Shown here: one piece after another, positions 44,364 through 53,195 of the stretch
How the letters are laid out: every line of letters starts with the position of its first letter
Position numbering within the stretch: position 1 is the stretch's first letter
Origin: Telmatactis stephensoni
Lineage: Eukaryota > Cnidaria > Anthozoa > Actiniaria > Isophelliidae
Direction of reading: 5' to 3'
Length of the DNA: 64,000 bases
Assembly: GCA_029948255.1 (NCBI GenBank)
Contig: JALIZF010001576.1
Coordinates: forward strand, 217,501 to 281,500
The notes under the pieces: generated by a model
What the model was told of the DNA's origin: nothing
Seen by the model: only the letters and a program-made list of their open reading frames with translations
Databases searched by the model: none
Translations under genes and position numbers: made by a program

Positions 44364-45489
44364 ATGAATTTATCCTTTGCTCTGCTGTTCCTTGCTGGCT
44401 TTGTACTCGTCGCTGTTGTTTATCCTTTTGAACAACCTGACGATAAGACTGAGGCTGAACCAGTTATCAACGGTAAGACCAAATCTGTCTTTCCTTTGAA
44501 ACAGTTTACTTTGGGTGCGGTCTAGAACAGAACGACGCGTATACCAAAATCAAAGTTCTTCCGGCTCCTAAATGAATATTGGACAAATATAATTGTGAAG
44601 AAGATTCAGATGCACTGAAAAGTTCTTTTTATTATTTTGACTTCTCTACATTTCTTTTCAACAGGCTTTGACATAGACGAGCCACAGATAGAAAAACAAC
44701 AGGATCGTGGTATGTAAACAATGCCTGTACGTACATTCTGTAACAACCTCCATCCCTTGACACGTCTAGTTGGGATTTGTTGGCTTCTATCGCTCCTCCC
44801 TGTTATTGTGTACTTGACCTTGAAAGTTTTTGAGCTTAAGGTAGTTCGGGACTCATAGATTTTACGAAAAACTTGTCTCCAAAATTCCTCCTTAGAAAGA
44901 GGTACATAGGTGGAAATAAACCGTGAAATAAAAAGGGGGATCATCGAGGTCCCTCGCGAGATATGAGGGGGGAGATGTGACGTGTTTTGGACACTTTTTT
45001 TATTGTGTAGAATAATAACGAGGGGTCGTAAAGGGGGGGGAGGGGGGTATGGAAACTGCAAAACCGCAAAGAAAATTGAGGAAAAAACCGCAGCAAAAAT
45101 CAAATCTGCAAACCGCAAACCGCGTAAGACAGAAACCGCAAAACCGGTTTAAAATATCAACCGCAAAACCGCATCAAAAATAACGCAAAACTGCATCAAA
45201 AATAACGCAAAACCGCATCACCGCAAACCCTTACGTCCCCCTCATAAAAAAGGGAAATGTTGCTGATGCAGCGCTGTACACAAAAGAGAAAACCGACCTA
45301 AACATATAATAACAGATTACGCAAATACATTTGATGAAACTATTCTTGATTTCAGAAGACGCCAAGCGTATGCGTAACTGTCGTTGTCAGTGTTGCCAGA
45401 GTTCTTGGCATAGGAAAAGGTGTCGTAGCTATTATTATCAGTGTAATAAGCACAAATGTCGTCCACCATGTACCCGACGTCAACTCTGA
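44364..45489 (+). CDS. Secreted cationic eight-cysteine peptide (AMP-, SCRiP- or toxin-like precursor)
   Basis: Three exons, 44364-44472, 44665-44709 and 45356-45489, join in phase at standard GT..AG borders (288 nt, 95 residues plus TGA). Exon 1 encodes a signal peptide (MNLSFALLFLAGFVLVAVV). The end of exon 1, exon 2 and the start of exon 3 encode an acidic propiece (rich in D/E, for example FDIDEPQIEKQQ) ending in DAKR, a dibasic-type cleavage site. Exon 3 carries a mature part of about 38 residues, rich in Arg, Lys and Tyr, with eight cysteines spaced C-x-C-x-C-C-x8-C-x6-C-x4-C-x3-C. This layout is known from cnidarian defensin-like antimicrobial peptides, coral small cysteine-rich proteins and venom peptides; I do not recognise the exact cysteine pattern. 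A TATA box upstream and AATAAA downstream support a live gene. Whether it acts in defence, venom or skeleton formation is open. Confidence 0.82.
45030..45235. repeat. Degenerate AACCGCAAA cluster in the peptide gene intron
   Basis: In intron 2 of the cysteine-rich peptide gene, at least nine AACCGCA(A/T) words occur at irregular 8-30-base spacing (AAAACCGCAAAG, AAACCGCAAACCGCGTAAG, AACCGCAAAACCGCATC). An eroded short tandem repeat; a regulatory role is possible but unsupported. Confidence 0.6.
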
Positions 45490-45625
45490 CATTGTCTTTG
45501 CTGCTTGTACTTAAGATTACTTCAGACCTAAAAAACATAAACAGTAGATTATGTAAAGCCATTCAAGCTATAGGTTACACTAAGTAAAGTGGTTTGTAAT
45601 GCAATGGAATTCTACAAAATATTCA

Positions 45626-45631
45626 AATAAA
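45626..45631 (+). terminator. Polyadenylation signal AATAAA of the peptide gene
   Basis: AATAAA lies 137 bases after the stop codon of the cysteine-rich peptide gene, with T-rich sequence downstream. Confidence 0.55.
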
Positions 45632-45639
45632 AAGCAACT

Positions 45640-46510
45640 GAAATGTATATTTATCTACTGTTGTTGTCTTTTGTTTGTTTTTCACTTTTTTACTACTTGT
45701 TTACTACTTGTTGATTGAAGCGACACTTAGCAATTTGAGTGGTCACAAATTTTATAGTTTGGGTAAGGAGGACACACAAAGGTTATTTTTGGGAATTAGT
45801 AATACCTAGAAAATCAAATATAAAAAAAGAAACGTCCTTTTCTTAAAAAAGCACCATTTCAGTGTAGACAATCGAAGATCTAGAACTGAAAATTGGCGCG
45901 TTTCAAATGCGGAAATCACCGACAGTGTAGTGAAAAACGTCTGCACATGCGTGCATATTACGATGTTTTCTTAAGAAATGTATGAGTTTTAGCTTGAAAT
46001 GAAATGCTCGTGTTCTCGGTGTATACATAAAAATTCTCTTGTTGGGCAAAACCTCTTCACTTATTCTTCACATAAAATTTCTCTGCGATATACTTTTGTG
46101 AGACAAAGATATTGCATTAATGAAGACATTAAGTGAATACTGGCCCCAAGTTTCAAGAATTGACCTTAAGCTTTGACATTTTGTGAAAACCATTGGTGAA
46201 GGCAAACGTAAAAGCGAAATTTGCATAAGTTTACAAAAGCACGAAGACGTGCAGTGACTACGAGCATGCGCAGTCGTTTCTCACTAGTGCCGACGTCACC
46301 TATGGTTGGTAAGATGACATTACCGTAGTTCAGAGGGGTAAGCCGCTGACCCAAAGTATTTATTCAGCTGCAACATGGCAGACGGGCGTTTCATTCGTCT
46401 TCAAATCTCCTATAGAACGTTTTTTAAAATCGTGTTCATTCACTATCTTTGCATAAAAAGACGTCAAGCAGGCGTCCAAATGGGTCCAATTTTGATCGGA
46501 GTCCACTGAT
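45640..46510. other. Gene-free stretch
   Basis: No supported gene. AT-rich, then a moderately GC-rich segment around 46190-46400 containing GACGTCACC (~46295). The minus-strand 62-codon frame there has no motif. Confidence 0.35.
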
Positions 46511-46515
46511 CTTTA

Positions 46516-46785
46516 AGGCCCGGTAATACGAGCAACAAAATTGTGCAACTTTTCGCCCAACATTGTTGCGTTGCAAGTTGCAGAGCAAATGTTGCGCGTA
46601 TTACCACCCCGCGCGCAACAAATTTTCTTTGTTGCAAAAAGTAAACAGTGCTTCTACTTCGTGCAACAAAGAAAACTTGTTGAGCGCGGGGTGGTAATAC
46701 GAGCAACATTTGCCCTGCAACTTACAACGCAACAATGTTGCGCGACGAGAAGTTGCACGATTTTGTTGCTCATATTACCGGGCCT
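46516..46785. mobile_element. PIF/Harbinger-like MITE with TTA target duplication
   Basis: The ends are AGGCCCGGTAATACGAGCAA and TTGCTCATATTACCGGGCCT, flanked on both sides by TTA (46513-46515 and 46786-46788). Inside, GTTGCGCGTATTACCACCCC / GGGGTGGTAATACGAGCAAC and repeated TTGTTGC, GCAACAA words make the whole 270 bp palindromic. The 3-bp TTA/TAA duplication is typical of the PIF/Harbinger superfamily. Confidence 0.8.
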
Positions 46786-46799
46786 TTAGACATAAGCAA

Positions 46800-47520
46800 A
46801 TTCCCTGATTAACACTGGTGCGGAATCATAAGTACAAGCACCGACACTTGCCCGATACCGCAGCTGGTTTTATAGAGCACGAGTAAAATTAATGTCTAAA
46901 CCAGACTTCCTTGGGTTTACTTTCAAGAGCTCTGGATACATGCATTGGGGGTATATCTTTGACCATTTCTAACAGTTAGAAATTGCAATTACAGCAAATT
47001 TCCGATGGTGATATTAATATAATTTTCCAACATATTTCAGTCCAACTGGTAGAAATGTGCTAGATAAAGAAATTTCCAACTGTTGGAAATGGAGAGAATG
47101 TTCGAATTTTTAACAGTATAGAAATTCGACAGAAATTTGTTAGAAACTGTTGCAACGTCCAGTAGCTAAAAATGGTCTAAAATTTCCAATAATACCGGGA
47201 AATGGTTGGTATACAGGGTGTTAGTGAAAATACCCTTTGCGCTGTCGCGTTGAGATGTCAAGAATGTGTACTGTCCTACGAGACGATTTGTTCCTTAGGG
47301 TCCCCTGGGGGAGGTACTTCGTACGTAAATGTTTGAGATGGTATGTAGACGGAGCAGTAATAGAGAGAGGGGATAAAATGAGCGCATCGTCGGCCTCAAG
47401 TTTATTAGTCAATTTGTGACTATTACGAGCTACCGACGTAATTAAATAAGGACTCTTTACCTTTAATATGTTTGTCATTCTCGTGGGCGATGGTCTGGCA
47501 TTGGGTGTAAGAGTTGTAAG
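46800..47520. other. Gene-free stretch
   Basis: Nothing recognised except many short GGAAATT / AATTTCC words at ~46985-47200 (for example CCAACTGTTGGAAATGG and TTAGAAATTGCAATT), an eroded inverted-repeat region. Confidence 0.35.
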
Positions 47521-47526
47521 AGTTGT

Positions 47527-47850
47527 TTCATCTGATACCATATCTCGAAATATTTAACCCAATTCGCAGAAAAATCATTATCGGTGCAAAGTTCAAGGCT
47601 TGAAGACAAATGGCTGCAAATGTCTCAGAAATCGGGAAAGGTTTTGATGTAAAAAAGACGCGATTGAAATTCATGCCCGACAAACAAATCAATCGGGTAC
47701 GGGCCACCTTAAAGCTAATTAAAGCTACACGGAAAGGAAAGAAGTCGAAACAAGGATGTGAGGTCACTGGGAATCGAACTCGCGACCTCTCGCACCGAAG
47801 ACCGTGCACTACCAACTGTGCCATCCTTGCTTCTAGACGTTCCTATCCTA
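47527..47850. repeat. Composite of two interspersed repeats
   Basis: Bases 47527-47712 repeat 1756-1932. From ~47691 the sequence switches to the arm and tRNA-like core of the 26113-26422 element (AAAGCTACACGGAAAGGAAA; the minus strand carries GTTGGTAGTGCACGG and GAGTTCGATTCCCAGTGACC). The shared GGTACGGGCCACCTTAA lies at the junction. Confidence 0.6.
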
Positions 47851-48189
47851 ATTTTGTTTTCCATACAGAAGTCTGGTACTGTAATCCAATTTCATCCTCA
47901 GGCTAGGAACCCAGGAGCAATATTGTCGCTTGTGTCTCACTCCCAGAAAAACTACCTTGGGAATGTTGTCTGCCAGAACTTGTGGGAGTCACAATTTGTT
48001 ATAATGCAATTTCGAGGGTGTAAAACTTTATCTCACTTCACATTTTAGACCAATTGCTAGTGTAATGTAAATTCTTCATACAAATGATCAGTTTCTCAGT
48101 AGATTATTCCTTATAAGATGACTAAACCACTCTGATTTGTAGTGACAGCGGTATATACCATACAGCCTGTACACTTAGAGATCGTCCAA

Positions 48190-48530
48190 ACCACCCGTCA
48201 CCACACCACTCTATACCACCCTAACCCACGCCACACCAGACCACCCTAACACACGCCACACTACCCCACACCACCCTAAACTAACCCATGCCACACCACA
48301 CCACCCCAACCCACCCTATACCACCCTAACACACGCCACGCCACCCTAACACACGCCACACTACCCCACACCACCCTAAACTAACCCATGCCACACCACA
48401 CCACCCAACCCACCCTATACCACCCTAACACACGCCACACCACTCCACCCTAACACACGCCACACTACCCCACACCACCCTAAACTAACCCAAGCCACAC
48501 AAGACCACCCCACCCAACCCAACCCCAGGC
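48190..48530. repeat. CCACACCACCCTAA-type low-complexity tract
   Basis: About 340 bases composed of ACCACCC, CCACAC and CCTAACACACGCCAC words with nested duplications (ACACACGCCACACTACCCCA recurs three times). C-rich on the plus strand. It lies ~170 bases beyond the 3' end of the fucosyltransferase-like gene. Confidence 0.85.
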
Positions 48531-48697
48531 GTTCTTGGACCTTTTTGCCGAGATAATTCCCCGGCACTTGTCACTTAAGATAGGCTCATTTTACTATGCA
48601 GTAATTTATATAAACTACCTAACCATATATACAGTCTCTCTGTTATCTTTTGTTCTATTAATTATAAACTATCTAAACCTAGGTAAAGACTTGGTCC

Positions 48698-50044
48698 CTA
48701 TGTTACCATAATCCATAAGGCTACCAAAGCAAATCCTATATAAATACCTAAAGTATAAAAGTCAAAATAAACTGCACTAGGATCTTCTAAGTTCCAGTCT
48801 TCATACGTTCTTGGCTTACATTTATCAACCTTGAGCCCGTGATGCAGTTTTCCTTTGACCAGCGCCATACAGACCTGGCAAAACAAAGGATATCTGGGCC
48901 TCCACCAATGACCAATCACAGTCTTGTTTATATCTCCTAAACCCTTCCACTTCCACTCCAAGTATTTATTGTAAGCAGTTTCATTTTTAAGAAGAAATTG
49001 AAGATACTCCGCTAAGTGTTTCGGGCTTTCAAAGTCCCGTACTTTGATAATCGAATTTTTTAAATTTCCCGGTAAAAATTCGTCGATTTTGTCGGTTCCC
49101 ATGTAAACTGGTACCGAACCGGAAGTCAAAGCATGATAGAGCCGGTCATCGACAAAATAATCGCAATCTTGGTTCATAAAAACTAACGAAAATTTATAAT
49201 ATCGCGAAAGAATCAACTTGTGTTCCTTAAAAACGTAACGATTATTGACTTTCCCGTAAAGTCCGATTAAACCATCCTTATTCTTCAAACAAGCGCCGTA
49301 GGAATCAACTCTGATGTACTTCATAAGTTGTCGCATATATTCTGTTCTAACCGGCTCGCATTTAGAGAAGACAGCGAGGACGTCCCCTAATCTCTTATCG
49401 AAAGGAATCGGCGGCGTTAGCTCTGGCATAGGATAAATAGGCGCTGGGAAATCAGAGTCTAAACGATAGCTTACAAGTAGGTTGAACTTAGACATGAGAA
49501 TTGGGTCAGAAAGAGACGGCGTGTAAACCGGGTTTTCGTTAGTTTGTAGAATCCAAGGAGCAAGGTGTTCCAATGGCGGAAGATTCCGAATATCAGGCTC
49601 CCTGGCGTGTACGACGAACGCGCTCGCCTCGTGTGCTCTCTTGGGGTCGTTTGATAACTCACACGGTACTGGGCATTTGTTCCCAGCGTAGAAAAATGGC
49701 CAAAAGTGCGAGTGATTGACTCCTGACTTCTGCACGGGAACCTTGTGTCCTCTAACTCCTGACCAATATATAATAAGCTTTTTCCTAGTAGTCTTCGGAA
49801 AATCTGTCTCATTGAATTCCTGCATAGATTGGACAGGTTTCGTAGATGTGGATGAATACTTCTCTGTTGTCGTCCTTCGAACAGGTCTTTTGTGAGTCAA
49901 AGTTTCTCTGTAAATAACTTCGTTGTAATACTGTAATAAAAACAAGCAGCTTTTCAATAAAATTAATCCTAAAAACGCAGCCGAGAGAGTTTTTCTTTTG
50001 CCGGATACCCTAAACGCCATCCTAAGTTGGGTCAATGTTCGCAT
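48698..50044 (-). CDS. GT10 alpha-1,3-fucosyltransferase-like protein, FUT10/FUT11-related
   Basis: A single uninterrupted reading frame, 448 residues from the first in-frame ATG at 50044. The frame is open back to a TGA, but its earlier candidate start is GTG, so I use ATG. A type-II signal anchor lies at residues ~20-40 (LSAAFLGLILLKSCLFLLQY). A GT10 catalytic domain follows: ILQTNENP (~165), SYRLDSDFPAPIYP (~192) and DVLAVFSKC (~222). The donor-binding region is FSLVFMNQDCDYFVDDRLYH at ~285-304, followed by SGSVPVYMGTDKIDEFLP. In FUT10/11 the equivalent is FEN..CDDYITEK; here Glu is Met and TEK is DDR. The C-terminal CQVC and CKPR cysteines resemble FUT10/11. A second hydrophobic segment (~430-447) ends the protein. 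N-glycosylation sequons: NET, NHS, NET, NKT. Expected in Golgi/ER; activity is uncertain because of the altered motif. The intronless form could reflect an old retrocopy. Confidence 0.85.
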   Translation of the reverse strand: MRTLTQLRMAFRVSGKRKTLSAAFLGLILLKSCLFLLQYYNEVIYRETLTHKRPVRRTTTEKYSSTSTKPVQSMQEFNETDFPKTTRKKLIIYWSGVRGHKVPVQKSGVNHSHFWPFFYAGNKCPVPCELSNDPKRAHEASAFVVHAREPDIRNLPPLEHLAPWILQTNENPVYTPSLSDPILMSKFNLLVSYRLDSDFPAPIYPMPELTPPIPFDKRLGDVLAVFSKCEPVRTEYMRQLMKYIRVDSYGACLKNKDGLIGLYGKVNNRYVFKEHKLILSRYYKFSLVFMNQDCDYFVDDRLYHALTSGSVPVYMGTDKIDEFLPGNLKNSIIKVRDFESPKHLAEYLQFLLKNETAYNKYLEWKWKGLGDINKTVIGHWWRPRYPLFCQVCMALVKGKLHHGLKVDKCKPRTYEDWNLEDPSAVYFDFYTLGIYIGFALVALWIMVT

Positions 50045-50399
50045 AGCGCTGTTCAAACGAGACACAAGATGATTCCATGTTCACTGCGATACAGGAAGGC
50101 GTGACCGATGATGTAATGAGTCATTGTCCACCAACCGTGTCACATACCAGTTTACCATATAAGGACAATTACCTGGTGGAATAGAGGATTTCAAGCAAAA
50201 CATTTCGATAAATTCCTGAACGATAAGATAACATTTTGTAAACTTCGTTGACCCCAGTATTCCGAACTCTAAGATTAACTCAAAATATTCTTTCATGCTT
50301 TTCATTTTTAACTCATATTTTACGTTTTCTCGATTGAAAAACAATGAAAAATTAACGAGACGATTTTAACACTTCTACCACCATCGCAAGAAGACAATC

Positions 50400-51020
50400 C
50401 AATGCCGACAAAGCAACTGGTTGGATTTGGTCATTCGCTATAAATTCGCCTTATATCGCCTTTAGCTTGACACTTTTTTTGCGTGGAACAGCTTGAAAGT
50501 TTTATTTTTGACTTCAAAAGCGCAATGTTTACACAGAAAACAATAGAGCGCCATTCAAGGTCGTTGGTCCCAATCACAATAGTGTTTGAGAACATGTAAA
50601 TACCAAACGACAGTAAATAGAGCTAACTAGATAATGTGATAAACACGACGCAAAACAATATTAGTGTTTGAAGAGAACCAATTACCGAAAAATATAAACG
50701 AAAATATATTAGTCTCGCTACTTGACTAGGTCATATTTAACTGTTCACTTTCATCTATCGAAATCCACCAAATTTATGAAGTACCAACTCATATCTTCTT
50801 CCTTGCCAAACTGAAAGTATTTTTTTTCTTTAATGTATCTGTCGGTTAATTAGAACAATGATTCTAAAGAAGAAATGTTGTGAAGAAATGTTGGATATTC
50901 TGAAAGTTGCTTCAGCTAAATACGACTAAAAAGAAATGTTTTGAATAATCTTTTTATTTTTTTATAAGCAAATTAAAAATTCGTTGACCGTGAAAGAAGA
51001 AGCTCCCAACTTTTAGGTGA
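50400..51020. other. Gene-free stretch upstream of the fucosyltransferase-like gene
   Basis: AT-rich sequence with no supported exon. It separates the minus-strand fucosyltransferase-like gene from the plus-strand candidate exon at 51024, so it may hold a bidirectional promoter, though I see no clear motif. Confidence 0.3.
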
Positions 51021-51023
51021 TCC

Positions 51024-51154
51024 ATGGAAAAAGAACAGATACAGATAAGATTAAAATCAATACAGAAAATAAAACTAATAGATAGGCATCCTAAGCTTCC
51101 CCCGGACCAAATTTTCAAAGAAAATGGTGGTCAAGCTGTTGCTACGGAAATACG
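51024..51154 (+). CDS. Candidate first coding exon of an unrecognised gene
   Basis: ATCCATGGAAA starts a 43-codon frame (begins MEKEQIQIRLKSIQKIKLID, later PPDQIFKENGGQAVATEI) that ends at ACG/GTAAGC, a strong donor. The composition is protein-like (charged, heptad-like N terminus, then a PP-rich linker), and an ACTTTTAG acceptor-like site lies just upstream. I found no downstream exon that continues the phase, and I do not recognise the family. It could be a genuine exon or an exon of a decayed gene. Confidence 0.35.
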
Positions 51155-51608
51155 GTAAGCTATTCAGTTCACGTCCATAAAATATGAATAACAGCAACTA
51201 TCTCATTCTCTCGATCATATTTTTGAAAATGCTTTAGTTCAAGAAAAATTCATGTTTAAATCTGTAATTTGAAAATGAGTTTAATACATCTACTGAGTAC
51301 GTTCTCCGTGACATTTTTTATCTGTGTAGATGAAAAAATTTGACCAAATTTCATGACAATTTTCTTTTATCAAAAAAATGTCAGGTGTAAAATTTGCTGG
51401 TCAGACGATTTGTTTAAGCTAATTTGTCAAGGTTTTCCCAAGTCATTAATCAGAGCGTTTCGTACAGTCAAAATACTCTGTAGTAATCCGCTGTACGTAA
51501 ATCACTGTTGGCGCGCGCTAAAGAAACTCTTCAAATAAAACTCGTTCGACCGTCACACAGGCAAATCTATTTGTCAGTGAATATTTGTTCATGTTATAAT
51601 CAAATTAT

Positions 51609-51925
51609 GGGTGGCATGGTTGGCCGAGCGGTTAGAGCGCTGGCCTTTCACCGCTGTGGTCCGGGTTCGAGTCCCAGCTCGAGCGCCTGGATCATATGTG
51701 AATTGAGTTTGTTTGATGTGTTGTTCTCTACCATGCCACGAGGGTTTTTTCTCTGGTTCTCCGGTTTTCCTCCCTCCGTAAAAATCAACATGTGAGCTGA
51801 GAGTTGTATGCTTAAAACAGTCAATGTAGTGGTAGTGTGTGTGAGTGGATAAGTGCCCCCAATTAGTGCGCAAGCGCTAGAAGACTTGGACACTTAAATA
51901 CACAGTTATAAAAAATACAGTTATA
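51609..51925 (+). mobile_element. tRNA-derived SINE, best-preserved copy
   Basis: Head GGTGGCATGGTTGGCCGAGC and box B GGGTTCGAGTCCCAGC, then GGATCATATGTGAATTGAGT, TGTTGTTCTCTACCATGCCA, GGTTCTCCGGTTTTCCTCCC, AAAAATCAACATGTG. The tail is GCCCCCAATTAGTGCGCAAG and GGACACTTAAATA with ATAAAAAATACAGTTA-type end repeats. It can serve as a reference for the other four copies. Confidence 0.88.
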
Positions 51926-52096
51926 AAAAATCAGCCAAGATCATAATAATCTTTGTTTTATTGATAAATAAATAAAAGTATTCTTATAATAAAAATTGTG
52001 TATCTCATTAGCGTGGTGCACATCGAGTGCAAGCACTGAACCCGTGAAACACAAAATAATTCAAAATAAAAACCTTTAATATGATGAACTAGCAAG

Positions 52097-52790
52097 TACC
52101 GTGAACTGCTCATTATAAGCTCCACCCCGACGATTATAAGCCCCTCCTCTTTTCTTCATTTCTTATCAAAACTTACACCACACTACACCGTCAATGGTAC
52201 AATAATAACTCTGATATATTAAGGCGCTGTTACACGCTAAAACTTTTATCTGAAACTTGCCTTGATCGCCGATGCGAGACGAGTTTCATAAGGGGTGTTA
52301 CACGCTGAAATTTTGTCCTGAAACTTATTCGCGACACAAGTTTCTGTTGCAGGAGTAGAAAGCAGTTCTAGTTTTCGTGAAACCGTCTCGTGAAACCAAC
52401 CCGGGGAAAGTTTCAGCTAAATGACATGTTACACGGTGCAATACATAGTGAAAATTGTCTCCCAACGGCGATTGAGGCAAGTTTCCGAGGAAAGTTTCAG
52501 GGTGTAACAGCGCCTTTAGTCAGATATTGCTGATTTTCAATCATTCCCTTGAGAGTCAAAATATAAAATAGTGGCAGCCATGAACGAACAAGAAACGCTA
52601 ATAAAAAATCTTTTGATAGCTGCTGTGACGTCACTTACAACCCAGCAATATACTAGCTTTCAAAACTGACTGCTGGATCGGCTCATCAGTTTAAATCCAG
52701 TTTTAAGCCCTCCCCCTTCACTTATAAGCCACTTAAAATCCCTTATGAGCCTGTATAAAGCCTAGCGCTTATAAGCCGCAGTTCACGGTA
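52097..52790. mobile_element. MITE with TACCGTGAACTGC ends, hosting a nested MITE
   Basis: TACCGTGAACTGC...CATTATAAGC at the left mirrors GCTTATAAGCCGCAGTTCACGGTA at the right. The interior contains several TTATAAGCC words. A complete PIF-like MITE (52222-52515) is inserted within it. Confidence 0.7.
52222..52515. mobile_element. PIF/Harbinger-like MITE (nested), TTA duplication
   Basis: The ends AGGCGCTGTTACACGC and GGTGTAACAGCGCCT are flanked by TTA at 52219-52221 and 52516-52518. The interior is built of GAAACTT/AAGTTTC words and a second GTTACACG pair. Same superfamily signature as 46516-46785. Confidence 0.8.
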
Positions 52791-52799
52791 AATGATAAA

Positions 52800-53190
52800 A
52801 ACAGCATAATTAATTACTAGTCATTTTCATTAGTATCACTATTCAATTTTAGAAAATGTTTCACGGGTATTCTTTGCATCCGGTTTCGATGTCAATACCG
52901 CTAACTCTGAACATGCAGTGTAACTATAGTTATGGGATTCCTGTGTACTTGTGTATATTCAAGGTGCAACACTTGCTGGGCTACCTGTGTATCAATGAAT
53001 GTATTGATGCTGGGTTTCCTGTGGTGATCATATTAATTCGAACAATCCTTCTAACGTCGCTGGCTCCTTGGTGCTGTGCTCCTCTACTCATCAATTCGAA
53101 CGCTTTGATGATTACAAAGATCAACAACAAATCTGACCTTTTGACACCTCGGGGCAGGGAACCCAGGGATCCCAGCAATCAGGGAGCAAT
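52800..53190. other. Segment between repeat and DDX10 stop
   Basis: Likely the DDX10 3'UTR and intergenic DNA. A 129-codon plus-strand frame runs antisense into the last DDX10 exon and has no recognised motif, so I do not call it. Confidence 0.4.
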
Positions 53191-53195
53191 GAAGA

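Noticed and set aside
46464..46789. 81-82-codon frames on both strands with FFVA and CYFVQQRK
   Set aside because: They lie within a palindromic PIF-like MITE and mirror each other because of the inverted repeat.
50045..50065. Starting the fucosyltransferase-like protein at 50065
   Set aside because: That codon is GTG; the first in-frame ATG is at 50044-50042, so seven residues were removed.
50081..50344. 87-codon minus-strand frame just upstream of the fucosyltransferase-like gene
   Set aside because: No recognisable motif, separated by a stop from the main frame and in a different frame; most likely 5'UTR or intergenic.
51609..51690. Functional tRNA genes at the five or six tRNA-like heads
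   Set aside because: Each head is followed by the same SINE body and several have imperfect acceptor stems; they are retroposon promoters.
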